64,000 bases of DNA from Oegoconia quadripuncta (GCA_949316235.1 OX438749.1:5660914-5724913), one strand, 5' to 3'. Positions 12,501 through 21,105 are shown, counted from the stretch's first letter. The notes: generated by a model from the letters alone, not told the origin. Program-made: numbers and translations.

Positions 12501-15500
12501 TGCTGCTCATTACTGGTATAATTTCTTAATAGTTATGCTCACGATCCCTTAGTCGCCTTTTACGATATTCACAGGAAGAGACGGGTGTACCACGTGTCCA
12601 AAATGACGTTGACGACCGATTGGTGTAGTGGATAGTGACCCTATCAGCGAAACCAACGGTTGCTGGTTCGAATCCCGCGAGGGGTAAATGTTTGTGTGAT
12701 GAATACGAACATTTATTCCCGAGTCTTGGATGTTTGTAAAAATATTTATCTATGTTTATCCGTTATCTAGTATCCATAGCACAAGCTTTGCTTAGTTTGG
12801 GACTAGATGATTGGTGTAAGTGTCCGAAATATTTATATAAGTATTAAAAAAAAAAAATTCTTTACCAACTGTGAAATTCCTTCTGTTACAGATAATTGTT
12901 GACACGAAGTATCTGGAAGACGCGACGATATACCTGTACGAATTCATTAGCAACATCACCGGATCAGAACTCGTTACCACTCAGGTATTTAATTTTAAAC
13001 TTTTAGGATAAAAGAGAGAGAGACTGGCTGGCTCCGTGGCTCAATGTAAACAACATAGGGTTTACGAATCGGAGGTCGCGGGTTCGATCCCCAGCGGGGC
13101 ACATGTTTAGTACTCGGTTTGTTTGGTGGAAGGGCATTTTAAATGTCCGGCTGGCTAGCTACCAACGTTCTTATCTAAATCTGCCACCAAACAGCAATGT
13201 TAATAGCATAGTTGTGTTTCGGTTGTCAGAGACAAGATAGTCAACCCCCAAATAAGATGTGGATACCGGGTTCTTCCTTCGGCCTCATCGTCACTTAACA
13301 TTATGAATGATTGAGGTGAAGTGCTAACCCGTTGTGCCTAAAAAAAAGAGAGAGCTGTTGTAATCAGCTGAGCGACCGATAACAAATCAATGCAGTATTT
13401 GTGTGTTGAAAACTTGTAAGGAAATACGCGGCTATAATAAATTGTAAGCGAGTCTTTCACTATGTATGGTTGTTGTTTGTCTAATTTTAGTATTTTGCTT
13501 ATTCCATTAATAATTTTCCATTGATGATACCCTGGAAAGAGACTAGTGGATTACTATGGTTATTTATTTTGCAGACAGCCGGTAGTATGTTCCAATCGGC
13601 GCGCGACGACGCCGAACAACAAATCTGTGACAACTTGGAGAAGAAAGTCGATGAGTTCCTCGACCTGGAAAACTACGATTGGCTTTTGGGTGAGATTAAT
13701 AGTTCATTGAAACGTTGCTGTGGCATTTTCGTCACCAGTTTTCTACACGGGGTGTAGTGGTTTCGGGGCTTCAGTGTACGCGATTGTGGCTGAAGTCCCC
13801 TACCATTCGGGGTGCTTAGCCTTTCCGCCAAGGAAAAAACTAGATATCGGAGTGTGAAGCCTTTACGTCAAGAAAAAAACTAGATATGGGACATTGGTTC
13901 GAAGCCTTTCCATTAAGCAAAACAGCTGGATATTGGACATTGGTTCGAAGCCTTTCCATTAAGCAAAACAGCTGGATATTGGACATTGGTTCGAAGCCTT
14001 TCCGTCAAGGAAAACAGCTAGATATTGGACTTTGGTTCGAACCCTTTCCGTCAAGGAAAACAGCTAGATATTGGACATTGGTTCGAAGCCTTTCCATCAA
14101 GGAAAACAGCTAGATATTGGACATTGGTTCGAAGCCTTTCCGTCAAGGAAAACAGTTAGATATTGGACATTGGTTCGAAGCCTTTCCGTCAAGGAAAACA
14201 GCTAGATATTGGACATTGGTTCGAAGCCTTTCCGTCAAGGAAAACAGCTAGATATTGGACATTGGTTCGAAGCCTTTCCGTCAAGGAAAACAGCTAGATA
14301 TTGGACTTTGGTTCGAACCCTTTCCGTCAAGGAAAACAGCTAGATATTGGACATTGGTTCGAAGCCTTTCCATCAAGGAAAACAGCTAGATATTGGACAC
14401 TGGTACAAAAGAGAACAACGAGACAAGCATATTTTACTGTGCGCGTCAGTGAATAATGTCACGTAGGTATATGTGTATTCAAATGCAGTATAGGTACTCA
14501 AATAGATACAGATACATAAGGATAGGTGAAATTGTTCTTGACAGTTTGAACTTATTCCGCAGTGGAGCCGACCGGGCAGGCTTCGTCATTCGTCGCGGAC
14601 ATGCTTAGCTACTTGTCTGGGGTGCTCACATCTCTAGAACAATTGCCGGAGCGTGCGAGGTATGTATCATACTGCAACTTTTTCCTGTACACATAACTTC
14701 CCAGGTCTATTTCAAATTTTCTAGCTTCCTCTGAAACTTCCCATGTAAGTGTTTATTGTTTGAAAATTTGAACAGAAATCCATAATTATTGTGAGCGTGT
14801 ATTTCCATGCACAATTAACAATTTTGTTAACAATTGTAACCTTTGTTGATTCTATAATTATTATTAAAAAAATGTACGAAGTAAAGAAACCAATCACAAG
14901 TTCGATCAAGAAAAAATGAGGATTTTGTTATAAGATTCCTGATAATAGACGCAAAAGTTTGTGTGTGTGTATTTGTTACTCCTTCGCCTAAAGAGCTGGA
15001 CGCTTTTGAATGAAATTTGGTTCGTAGAAAGATTGGCACCCAGATTATCATATAGCCTAAATTTGTCGCTGAACCGATTGAATGAATGCTCCCCCGAACG
15101 AAGTTGCGGGCAACAGCTAGTTCAATAATGCTTAAAAAATTGATTTCTGTCCTATGTTTGTTCAATGTATGTGCTTATATGCAAAACTTATATACAATAA
15201 AGTGAAATAAATAAAAAGTATCTTTAAATGTTTTACTACCCATTTATATCATTTATTCAAGATTGATCAAGTATACAAAATCTACATTTAAACAACCGAC
15301 AACAAACCGGGTGTTATATGTTTGGCGGCGTTGTGTATTCGTGTATGTGAGAGTCTGAACGTGTGCGTGTGTATCCAGTCTTTGTCCGGATGTATCATCA
15401 TCATCTTGCCCTAGTCCCAATTTATTTGGGGTCGTCACAGTAAGTCCTTTTCTTCCAATCCACAAATTTAACCGCCTCCGTGGCGAAATGTAAACAACAT

Positions 15501-17532
15501 TGGGTTTACGATTCGGAGGTCGCGGGTTTGATCCCCAGCGGGGTACATGTTTAAGTACTCGGTTTGGTTGGTGGTAGGGCATTTTAAATGTCCGCCTGGC
15601 TAGCTACCACCATCTTATCTAAATCTGCCGCCAAGTAGCAATGTTAATAGCATTGTTGTGTTCCGGTTGTCAGAGATAAGATAGCCAATCCCCCAAATGT
15701 GTTGGGGTTTCAGGGTCAGTACGCCTCCACGTTCGACTTCATCTTCAAATATCTTCTCTTCACTTAACTTCAGGTGTGATTGAGGTCAAGTACCAACCCG
15801 TTATTAATAAAAAAAAAAACTATCAGCCGTTACATCATCATTCACGCCCTTTTCGTTCATATCACCACTCACACAATCCATTCATATTTGCCTTGGTCTG
15901 CGGCCTCCTTTTCAACTAACGACATCAATATTCATCACTCTCTTAGTGACATGCGTTTCATCCCTCCTCACAACATGTCTATATCAAACCAAATGATTTC
16001 CTTTCAACTTTCCGACAGGGGTGCCACTTCTAAACTCCCTCTTACATACTCATTCCTTATTTTATCCATCCTCGTCACTCCACTCATCCATCTCGACGGG
16101 GACAGGTTATCAGCCATATTTGATAAGATATTTATTTTTAACACGTTTGTTATTGTATTTGGATGATACCAGTCTTTCGGGGGTTTTGAAAATTTAGATT
16201 TTCAAGTTTTTTTCTTAATCAAACTTGTGATTGGTTTCTGTTCTTCACACTTTTTGACTTCGTACAACTTGTATTCAGGGTGGCAGCAGTAAGGACAGCG
16301 ACCAACCGCATAGCAACACGCCTCCGAAACCTTCTCATGGATCCGGCGGTGAAGCAGATCTCCTCCGGGGCTCTCCACCAGCTGAACCTGGACGTCATCC
16401 AGTGCGAACAGTTTGCGGCCGGCGAGCCGGTGCCTGGTCTTAGGGAGGGGGAGCTGCTGGAACACTTCTTCAGTCTAAGGTCAGATATCTAAGGAAAGAA
16501 AGAAAATAGTTTATTCACTACTTAAAACACTTAACAATAGTTATATTAAAATTGACATTATTAGAAATCACATTATTAAAAACTATTACAAAACTAACAT
16601 AATTATGATTTACATAAATATTGCTATGTGTACCATTGTAGTGAATGGGTAACCACTCAGCAAAATATTCCGTTTGCCAAAATATTTTTTGTCAAATTTT
16701 ACTTCCCAAAAAACTTGTCGCACTAGTTTCATTTCATTTATTTTTCGCATTTTAATCACTTGGTCAAATATTAATTTGTAGCGGCTTCCACGGATACAGT
16801 TTCTCTCAATCTTTTTAATGCAAAATCGAATCTATTTAGTCTATAAACACGGCCACTAGCATAACTCCTGTATTTTATTAAGTAATTAATACAAAGTACG
16901 CGTTGATGATAAAACTCGGCTGGTCCTAAGCCAGAAGTGAGATATAATCTACTTTTTAAAATACAAAGGTTCATATCGTCATAGCTATGTTATATTTGCA
17001 TACATGAGGTGACCACTTTTCCAAATGGGGTGATTTGGGATATCCCAAACATTAAAAGTTTAATGCTTGAAACATCATCTACGGTTCACCTTACGAAATA
17101 TACGGAAATGCAGGTGTGACAGGGGGTGAGCCCATCGCCGTTAAAACGTTCAAGTCTATATATATTTTTGGTGGAAAGTCCCATAGTCGCCTTTCACGAT
17201 ACACACGGAAAGAGACGGATTGGTTCTATTCTCTATACCTACGTGCCGAAATCATACTATCGTTCGTAATTCCTTATGAAATCCCCAGGCAACTCCTAAA
17301 CCTCATTACTGGATGGGACTGGTCATCATATCTCCACGACGTGGGTATAGACGGTGGGAAATACTCATTGGTCACCCCTCGGGATGCCGCAACCCTCCTA
17401 GAGAAACTCAAGGAAGCCGAGCAGAAGTCTTCTGTCTTCTCTGTGCTGAAGAAGAACGAAAGAGACAGAAGGAAGCTACTAGACACGGTACTGAAGCAGT
17501 TGAAGCAACTGCAAAATCAGGATGGGTCATGA
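441..17532 (+). CDS. Sec15: Exocyst complex subunit Sec15 / EXOC6 (16 coding exons; N-terminus missing)
   Basis: Joined exons: 441-587, 1020-1125, 1269-1407, 2290-2470, 4592-4667, 5212-5353, 6673-6966, 8381-8516, 9865-9950, 10146-10237, 11842-11960, 12892-12984, 13575-13689, 14563-14659, 16279-16479, 17289-17532. They total 2268 nt, an exact multiple of three, giving 755 residues and TGA. Sec15 family landmarks appear in order: GIDDYWGP, FIDSIRELLQVR, YYPALKTLEQLE, ELVDFSPLHRCLHIHSVLG, QARLVL, VQVKEFIYA, LNLDVIQCE and WDWSSYL. Known Sec15 proteins are about 770-800 residues, so only a short first coding exon should lie upstream. Sec15 is an exocyst subunit that tethers secretory vesicles to the plasma membrane, and its helical C-terminal domain binds Rab11/Sec4-type GTPases (family knowledge). 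No frameshift or internal stop is seen. All introns are GT-AG except the tenth, which is inferred to be GC-AG. The identity is very secure. Confidence 0.97.
588..1019 (+). other. Sec15 intron, nothing recognised
   Basis: AT-rich intron with no repeat or gene I could identify. Confidence 0.7.
1020..1125 (+). CDS. Sec15: Sec15 exon 2 in window
   Basis: The acceptor is ttttcag and the donor is gtgagt. The exon is 106 nt and leaves one base over. It encodes GFIDSIRELLQVRSHAEE and onward to ETAE, a highly conserved N-terminal coiled-coil stretch of Sec15. Confidence 0.95.
1269..1407 (+). CDS. Sec15: Sec15 exon 3 in window
   Basis: The acceptor is tttctag and the donor is gtttgt. The exon is 139 nt. 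It encodes AEELIRARRVELNIAST and LCLPLLTTYSKLKSQVEAK. It is less conserved than its neighbours but has the expected length and charge pattern for this part of the family. Confidence 0.88.
1595..1735 (+). repeat. Common lepidopteran dispersed repeat fragment
   Basis: After a T-run, gagggcggcaaacgagcatg and cgggtcacctgatgg, then ccgcccatggacacccgca, form a motif I recognise from many lepidopteran genomes. Class not assigned. Confidence 0.6.
1988..2207 (+). mobile_element. SINE1 copy (tRNA-derived, about 230 bp)
   Basis: The A box region ttggtgtagtggatagtgac is followed by a B box in gcgggttcgaatcccgcga, a conserved body (gtttatctgttatctagtat; gcttagtttgggactagatg type) and an aatatttattta tail. 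Confidence 0.88.
2290..2470 (+). CDS. Sec15: Sec15 exon 4 in window
   Basis: The acceptor is ttgacag and the donor is gtttgtc. The exon is 181 nt. It encodes RYYPALKTLEQLEHVLLPRV and onward to ENIRRLSPQ. This is a strongly conserved block. Confidence 0.95.
3043..3340 (-). mobile_element. LINE 3' end with (TATTC)n tail
   Basis: On the - strand the end is aaatgtattctattctattc, a pentanucleotide tail at 3043-3070. The preceding segment is matched at about 46870-46990 (shared agcatgtgctg and ggtccagactcagc), so it is a dispersed repeat and not Sec15 sequence. Confidence 0.65.
3650..4400 (-). pseudogene. LINE reverse-transcriptase relic (Jockey/CR1-like C-terminal part)
   Basis: The - strand translation gives NPSKSKFIVIGTKRK, then SEARNLGVLLDKHMRFESHV, KINYCITVYGPCL, IQRVQNACARFC and PYLNASG. 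This is the usual order for the region after the RT catalytic core. The reading shifts frame near 4060-4085. It lies inside a Sec15 intron in the opposite orientation to the gene. Confidence 0.85.
4592..4667 (+). CDS. Sec15: Sec15 exon 5 in window
   Basis: The acceptor is gttttag and the donor is gtactt. The exon is 76 nt and encodes VGAMALKQTQDMLGRSLAN and onward to NTKK. The phase links exons 4 and 6 exactly. Confidence 0.9.
4715..4920. repeat. Repeat motif: caccacgcgggcccagtg
   Basis: tccccactattggggcacgg, then tagtccaccacgcgggccca, recurs in diverged form at 5735-5880, 36590-36670 (reverse sense) and 61090-61125. This is a dispersed element fragment inside the Sec15 intron. Confidence 0.5.
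5212..5353 (+). CDS. Sec15: Sec15 exon 6 in window
   Basis: The acceptor is tccttcag and the donor is gtgagt. The exon is 142 nt. It includes the hallmark ELVDFSPLHRCLHIHSVLG and ends FIQYYR. Confidence 0.96.
5455..5708 (-). mobile_element. SINE2 copy (tRNA-derived, about 270 bp)
   Basis: SINE2 on the - strand has a tRNA-like head (gacctgtttggtgtagtggt in good copies), a B box in gcgggttcgaatcccgc, and a 3' end aactagatggcgctgtgtgt followed by TAAA repeats. This copy is diverged. Confidence 0.8.
5975..6220 (-). mobile_element. SINE1 copy with a nested SINE3 fragment
   Basis: The SINE1 body lies on the - strand. It is interrupted at 6092-6173 by a 5'-truncated SINE3 3' end. The SINE1 B box (tcgcgggattcga) is at the right. 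Confidence 0.85.
6092..6173 (-). mobile_element. SINE3 3' fragment inside SINE1
   Basis: The T-run and tatgcacaatgagttgat through gaaggtggaagcgtactg are the SINE3 3' end. SINE1 sequence is continuous across the insert. Confidence 0.85.
6673..6966 (+). CDS. Sec15: Sec15 exon 7 in window
   Basis: The acceptor is cttttacag and the donor is gtaagt. The exon is 294 nt, the largest coding exon. It encodes AQRKQQARLVLIPSSGNLHD and onward to QIMLFINTLK. Confidence 0.96.
7066..7160 (+). repeat. LINE 3' end (taaaGAGTATTTG type)
   Basis: It matches 37545-37640 and, in part, 3385-3425: gtgataag-ccgcctaattg, then tattgtaaattatttt and taaagagtatttg. The better copies end in (TTGTA)n. This is a dispersed 3' end. 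Confidence 0.5.
7226..7560 (+). mobile_element. SINE3 copy (tRNA-like head, about 330 bp)
   Basis: The head ccgcctccgtggctcaatg is followed by a B box in gcgggttcgatccccagcgg, a conserved body (gccgccaagcagcaatg-type, then cttccac--tcgacctcatct) and an A-rich end. It is nearly full length. Confidence 0.9.
7790..8340 (+). mobile_element. 5'-truncated copy of the CR1/Daphne-like LINE family
   Basis: The translation shows FNNVPVDIQNLPLNKFKD and KISDYLDDNHPWT, matching the C-terminus of the LINE at 27-32 kb. It ends in aaataaagcatttttgacttg repeats. It lies within the Sec15 intron before exon 8 and ends about 40 bases from that exon. Broken frames make it a dead copy. Confidence 0.85.
8381..8516 (+). 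CDS. Sec15: Sec15 exon 8 in window
   Basis: The acceptor is attttcag and the donor is gtaagt. The exon is 136 nt. It encodes CYGLPTDPLPLLLQEMAEHY and onward to DNASFLPIE. Confidence 0.95.
9103..9430 (+). mobile_element. SINE3 copy
   Basis: Full-length copy with intact head, B box and an A-run tail, in a Sec15 intron. Confidence 0.9.
9865..9950 (+). CDS. Sec15: Sec15 exon 9 in window
   Basis: The acceptor is tgttgtag and the donor is gtacgt. The exon is 86 nt. It encodes VESQDQYDGVMDTFPYEG and onward to TQTFPR, leaving two bases over. Confidence 0.93.
10146..10237 (+). CDS. Sec15: Sec15 exon 10 in window, ending at a GC donor
   Basis: The acceptor is attccag. The exon encodes FPFSTIVPAVYVQVKEFIYA and onward to YSAGLGL. 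The GT at 10242 would leave two bases over and throw exon 11 out of frame. The AG|GCAAGT at 10236-10243 leaves one base and restores frame exactly, so a GC-AG intron is inferred. Confidence 0.85.
10447..10612 (-). mobile_element. SINE2, 5'-truncated copy
   Basis: Only the 3' 160 or so bases remain (catacacacagcgccatcta to aaacaaccataactc). Confidence 0.8.
10747..11035 (-). mobile_element. SINE2 copy
   Basis: Full-length on the - strand, with an intact B box and head. Confidence 0.88.
11310..11430. repeat. Copy of the repeat seen at 40.4-40.5 kb
   Basis: ccaatgagaaactgtcaaat, then gagcgagcgatgagc and accaatcacatgtca, match 40450-40510 closely. Confidence 0.6.
11500..11833 (+). mobile_element. 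SINE3 copy ending at the Sec15 exon 11 acceptor
   Basis: Full-length copy. Its ten-base A tail ends 8 bases before the exon. Confidence 0.9.
11842..11960 (+). CDS. Sec15: Sec15 exon 11 in window, acceptor abutted by a SINE
   Basis: The acceptor is ataactcag and the donor is gtatgt. The exon is 119 nt and GC-rich. It encodes GRRAAARHSASLLLSRSFTG and onward to PLPLMQLVQ, which matches the family's LLL-R--S-CL segment. The intron side of the acceptor is the A-rich tail of a SINE, with no polypyrimidine tract. Confidence 0.88.
12611..12838 (+). mobile_element. SINE1 copy
   Basis: Full-length on the + strand. The tail ends 50 or so bases before Sec15 exon 12. Confidence 0.88.
12892..12984 (+). 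CDS. Sec15: Sec15 exon 12 in window
   Basis: The acceptor is ctgttacag and the donor is gtattt. The exon is 93 nt and phase 0 at both ends. It encodes IIVDTKYLEDATIYLYEFIS and onward to SELVTTQ. Confidence 0.95.
13029..13348 (+). mobile_element. SINE3 copy
   Basis: Full-length but more diverged (several indels in the body). It begins 44 bases after Sec15 exon 12. Confidence 0.88.
13575..13689 (+). CDS. Sec15: Sec15 exon 13 in window
   Basis: The acceptor is attttgcag and the donor is gtgaga. The exon is 115 nt. It encodes TAGSMFQSARDDAEQQICDN and onward to LENYDWLL, matching the family's D-YDW motif. Confidence 0.95.
13828..14402 (+). repeat. 46-bp minisatellite in a Sec15 intron
   Basis: About twelve copies of a 46-base unit (ggacattggttcgaagcctt, then tccgtcaaggaaaacagcta, then gatatt). 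Variants ggactttggttcgaaccc recur at 14027 and 14303, 276 bases (six units) apart, which indicates a block duplication. The unit length is not a multiple of three. Confidence 0.95.
14563..14659 (+). CDS. Sec15: Sec15 exon 14 in window
   Basis: The acceptor is attccgcag and the donor is gtatgt. The exon is 97 nt. It encodes VEPTGQASSFVADMLSYLSG and onward to LEQLPERA. Confidence 0.94.
14930..15128 (+). repeat. Dispersed repeat ending gggcaacagctagtt
   Basis: Shares with 41560-41740 the tgtgtgtatttgttac opening, the ctggacg-ttt-gaatgaaattt middle and the gggcaacagctagtt end. It is widespread in Lepidoptera. Class not assigned. Confidence 0.6.
15390..16105 (+). repeat. Older dispersed lepidopteran repeat split by SINE3
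   Basis: The left half contains ttgccctagtcccaatttat and ttggggtcgtcaca. The right half (15820-16105) is a pyrimidine-rich run with acgacatcaatattcatcac and ccgacaggggtgccacttc. I recognise this as a common lepidopteran interspersed repeat. Its class is not established here. Confidence 0.55.
15472..15819 (+). mobile_element. SINE3 copy nested in another repeat
   Basis: Full-length copy. A duplicated atcttc piece in the 3' part adds about 15 bases. The flanks are the two halves of the older repeat at 15390-16105. Confidence 0.9.
16279..16479 (+). CDS. Sec15: Sec15 exon 15 in window
   Basis: The acceptor is gtattcag and the donor is gtcaga. The exon is 201 nt. It encodes RNLLMDPAVKQISSGALHQL followed by NLDVIQCEQF, a strongly conserved part of the Rab-binding C-terminal domain. 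Confidence 0.96.
16493..16985 (-). repeat. Probable LINE 3' end with (CTTT)n-type tail
   Basis: On the - strand a 67-residue open stretch (LCILKSRLYLTSGLGPAEFY, then FDFALKRLRETVS) is followed by an AT-rich tail. It ends in a tttctttctttcctta-type run next to the Sec15 exon 15 donor. A similar gaaagaaagaaa start occurs at 44880-45060. The protein family was not recognised. Confidence 0.4.
17289..17532 (+). CDS. Sec15: Sec15 terminal coding exon
   Basis: The acceptor is atccccag. The exon encodes QLLNLITGWDWSSYLHDVGI, a VFSVLKKNERDRRKLLDTVL stretch and a lysine-rich end before TGA at 17530-17532. This matches the family C-terminus. Confidence 0.96.
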
Positions 17533-17823
17533 ACGTTTTAAGGTATTTTTAAGAAAGATATAACTATTTTAAAAGACTTTGGTTGTATAATACGAGGTCA
17601 GATTATAATGTCGCGAACATATTTTTGTATTTGGACGTAAGCGAATATGTCAAATACATCGCATCTTGTAGGTTTGAACTATGTCTGTGTGCACGGTAAG
17701 ACTCTTTTTCGGCACATCTATTTAGTGCCCTATAGTCTGATTTTTAATTACATGGACTTCTGAAGTTTCATGTTGTGACCAGGCTAATAAATTGATTCCA
17801 CTATTATAAAAATGTACAATAAA
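17533..17823 (+). terminator. Sec15: Sec15 3' UTR with candidate poly(A) signals
   Basis: After the stop codon, AATAAA occurs at 17786-17791 and again at 17818-17823. The real cleavage site cannot be fixed from sequence alone. Confidence 0.5.
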
Positions 17824-18252
17824 AAAATACAGCCGAACATAGAATCTCCTTTTTTTATTGAAGTCGGCTAAAATATATAGATTGGCCATGAATTTATGAA
17901 AACAAATAACTTACGACGGAATTGTATTAATTTAAAATTAGGAAATGTAGGGTTTCTAACCTATCATTTGAATATACTATAATTGAATTCTAAAATTCAT
18001 GTCGCAATATAGCGTTATGTACATATGATAAAACAATTTAAAAAGTAAATAAATATTTTGTGAATCGAATATTAAACATATTTACCTTATTCGAAACTTA
18101 AGTTTAATTCTGCCTGCTGGATATTTTCGTTTGAGAGTAGTCCCCCTGATCATTATTCTCCTTACGTACCTATAAAAATCAGAAATAAAGACGACCTGCC
18201 ATCTGTTCTGTTGCCACACACAGCTGTCAGAATTCCACGGCATTAAAACTCA

Positions 18253-18312
18253 GACTTTAGTGTACATAGACATAACGACTTATTAGTCGTTATGTCTATG
18301 TACACTAAAGTC
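18253..18312. repeat. Perfect hairpin, 28-bp arms, 4-nt loop
   Basis: Arm gactttagtgtacatagaca plus taacgact, loop tatt, exact complement. No other copy was seen in the window. Confidence 0.97.
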
Positions 18313-18329
18313 AAATATTTTTGATTTAC

Positions 18330-18432
18330 TCAACGAATTAATTCTATCAACTAGCTGAGGTGTGGGGGGTATCGCATTCTGATAGGCAACTTACGTGACC
18401 TTGAACCAATCAGAGTGCAATAAGTGAACAGG
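18330..18432. repeat. Repeat shared with 38835-38938 in inverted sense
   Basis: actagctgaggtgtgg, then ttacgtgacct and accaatcagagtgcaataag, match the reverse complement of 38835-38938. Moderate identity. Class not assigned. Confidence 0.5.
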
Positions 18433-19135
18433 ACTAACCAATAACCGATTCCAGGCTGTTATTAGCAGTCATTGTATGGGCTTGTTGCCGATGCCTACAG
18501 TAGTATTTATCCGGGAGTATATAATAAGACAAGACAATACATACTAATGTAATATAGTTAGGGTACTGTGTGGTAAAGACAGTTATAACTATACGAGCAG
18601 GCGAGTTTCGTAAACATGTGTTGTTATCTCCAAGCATAAATAATTTTAATATGATGCAGTAAGAATTACGGGAAATGGTGGAACTTTTCAAACTGTTTTT
18701 GCTTTCACAATATCTAAAAAATAATTCGAAGCAGCTACTTTCGTATTGTTTAATGTTTTATGGCAGATGATTAAATAGGCTGTCTTATTGACCATTGTAT
18801 ATTTTATGGTGCTAAAATAATATGCTGTAAACTAAGGATACTTGTATATACATATGTAATTTAATCGCCATAGAGCCGCAGCTTGACCAATTAGAAAACG
18901 CCACTTGCTAAATTAACCAATCAAATGTCAGAGATGCGCCTAAATTATGTGATATGCTGATTACATGTGAGCGTGACTCATTAAGGCGGGAGATTTGATA
19001 TGTGCATATCTTTTGCAATAACATTAGATTTTATGTATAGTTAATTATATATCAGGTGTACCAAAACCTATTTTCATTTTGTAATTGTTACCTTTCGTTG
19101 TGACAATTATGGAAATTACAGTCATCGTCAGAAAA
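18433..19135. other. Intergenic, nothing recognised
   Basis: AT-rich sequence without convincing coding potential. A region at 18870-18990 (accaatcaaatgtcagag) faintly resembles the repeat at 40.45 kb. Confidence 0.6.
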
Positions 19136-19137
19136 TA

Positions 19138-19493
19138 TTGGGTCTTAACCTATGAAATTCAAGTTTTTTTCTTCGTTCATCATATGTACTAATTCCTACG
19201 ATTTTCAAAGCTTTTCCAAATTTCCAAATATTATTTCATGTGAAAACATGAAATATTTTTTAATTTCTGGCCTAAATCACACAATAAAAAAAACTTGAAC
19301 AGAGCTCTTTTCATGTGCTTCCCATAATCATTTCTTAGATTCGCTGAAACCTTTAAAAACCGGTTACTTTTAAAAATTAACACTGGCTATACTTAACTTA
19401 ATGTTATCCGATAATACACACTAACTTTAGCTAAATTTGGAAATTCTTCATACAAAACGCCAATTTCATAGGTAAGGACCTAATATTAACTTA
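19138..19493. mobile_element. TA-flanked TIR element (ttgggtcttaacctatgaaa)
   Basis: 356 bp. The ends ttgggtcttaacctatgaaa and tttcataggtaaggacctaa are inverted, with TA on both sides. Non-autonomous and mariner-like in its flank. Confidence 0.82.
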
Positions 19494-19495
19494 TG

Positions 19496-20118
19496 GAGAT
19501 TTGATGATTGCATCGACTGGAAATGGGTAGAAATCATGAAAATTTACTACAGCAATGGCATGACGAGGTCTCCACTGAGTCTGGGACACGTGGTCTAACC
19601 ACCAAGGTCGTTTATTAACCTAGGGCACCTCAATTACCCGACACAAGCATATATCTGTTTAACAAATATGAAATAATTCTTTTAGTACGCAATTTCCATT
19701 TCTTTTCCCAATTAGTTCATTATGTATTAAAACGTAGGATTATAGAAAGTAACCCTAGTGATAGAATGCATTTATAGATGTAGCATATCGTATTATAGAG
19801 ATGTATCAATTTATAATAAATTATAAAATAAATTATTTTATGTACTATGTATGATCTTTTATTTCATCAATACCGACAAATTGGTAAAATGTTCACTTTC
19901 AAGGACTAATTGAACTCATTTACAAGAGTCTTTCATTTAATAAAAAATATTCTAGCAAAGGAGATCCTTATGCCCATTGAAATAATCATTAGACAGAAAG
20001 AAAAATCATTTATTTGACTTTAGATTCAGAATTGTTGCAGATCATTTATTAAACTAGCAAACTCAAATTGGACCACTCAGCATAAGGTGCAACAACATTA
20101 GTCAATGTACATTTTATA
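19496..20118. other. Intergenic, nothing recognised
   Basis: AT-rich sequence, short ORFs only. Confidence 0.6.
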
Positions 20119-20170
20119 AAAAAAACCGGCCAAGTGCGTGTTAGGCCATCTCATTGTAGGGTTCTATACT
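20119..20170 (+). repeat. Short repeat: accggccaagtgcg motif
   Basis: aaaaccggccaagtgcgtgt followed by tgtagggttcta is a frequent lepidopteran repeat end. It is only a fragment here. Confidence 0.4.
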
Positions 20171-20288
20171 TACCCGTTATAATAATATGCGGACTTAGAA
20201 AGGGGCTTTTTGTTGTTTGATAATGAGTTTCAACGAAAGTACATTCTAAAAGTTTTTCGTCTATTAGGTATTCATTAACTACAAAAAT

Positions 20289-20468
20289 CCTAAATCTGGC
20301 GCCAAGCAGCAATTTTAATAGCATTGTTGTGTTCCGGTTGTCAGAGATAAGATAGCCAGTCCAAATGTGTTGGGGTTTTCGGGTCAGTACGCTTCCACCT
20401 TCGACCTCATCTTCACTTAACATCAGGTGTGATTGAGGTCAAGTACGAACCCGTCGTGCATAAAAAAA
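20289..20468 (+). mobile_element. SINE3, 5'-truncated copy
   Basis: Only the 3' half, from taaatctggcgccaagcagc to the A tail, is present. Confidence 0.85.
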
Positions 20469-20657
20469 AGGTGAGATTGTGGTCAAACCGTGGTCAAACC
20501 CATATCCAGATAATAAAAAAAAAAAAAAAAACTTGTATAATCCTTCAAGACTCGCTGAAATGCTTGAAGCAGACGCAACTTTGTATTTTGCGGGCATCAT
20601 GTTCAATTTCTTTACCATAAAAAATAGCCTATGACAATCAAGGGATCAAGACAAATC

Positions 20658-20756
20658 TAATGCTGGCTCCAAACTATCGTCCAACAGTCCAACTGTTCGG
20701 CCAACCTTCCACGTGTAGATTGGAGGCAACAGTCAAACTGTTTTGGAGCCAGCATT
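20658..20756. repeat. Short inverted-repeat segment
   Basis: aatgctggctccaaa at 20658-20672 and its exact complement at 20742-20756 enclose 69 bases that contain further short inversions (tccaactgttcggccaac; gtcaaactgtttt). Possibly a small DNA element. Confidence 0.6.
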
Positions 20757-20865
20757 ACAAGAAATCTTGCACTTCAAAATTGGTTAAGCCGTTTATAGGC
20801 TACAGCCGCCGTAGCATGACAGCGTTTGTGGCGCGCGACGCGACATGCGAGTGGGATACTGGTGT

Positions 20866-21105
20866 ATTTTTTTTTTTCCGGCACTTATACCAATCATCTA
20901 GTCCCAAACTAAGCAAAGCTTGTACTATGGATACTAGATAACGGATAAACATACATAAATACTATATAAACATCCATGACTCAGGAATAAATGTTCAGAT
21001 TCATCACACAAACATTTACTGTTCCGATTTCCGATTTACTGATTCGAACCCGCAACCGTTGGTTTCGCTGACAGGGCCACTATCCACTTCACCAATTGGT
21101 CGTCC
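20866..21105 (-). mobile_element. SINE1 copy
   Basis: Full-length on the - strand with a short duplication near the B box. Confidence 0.85.

Noticed and set aside
13886..14113. Tandem-repeat open frame with repeated TLVRSLSIK-like units
   Set aside because: It is an accident of the 46-bp minisatellite. The unit is not a multiple of three and it lies in an intron.
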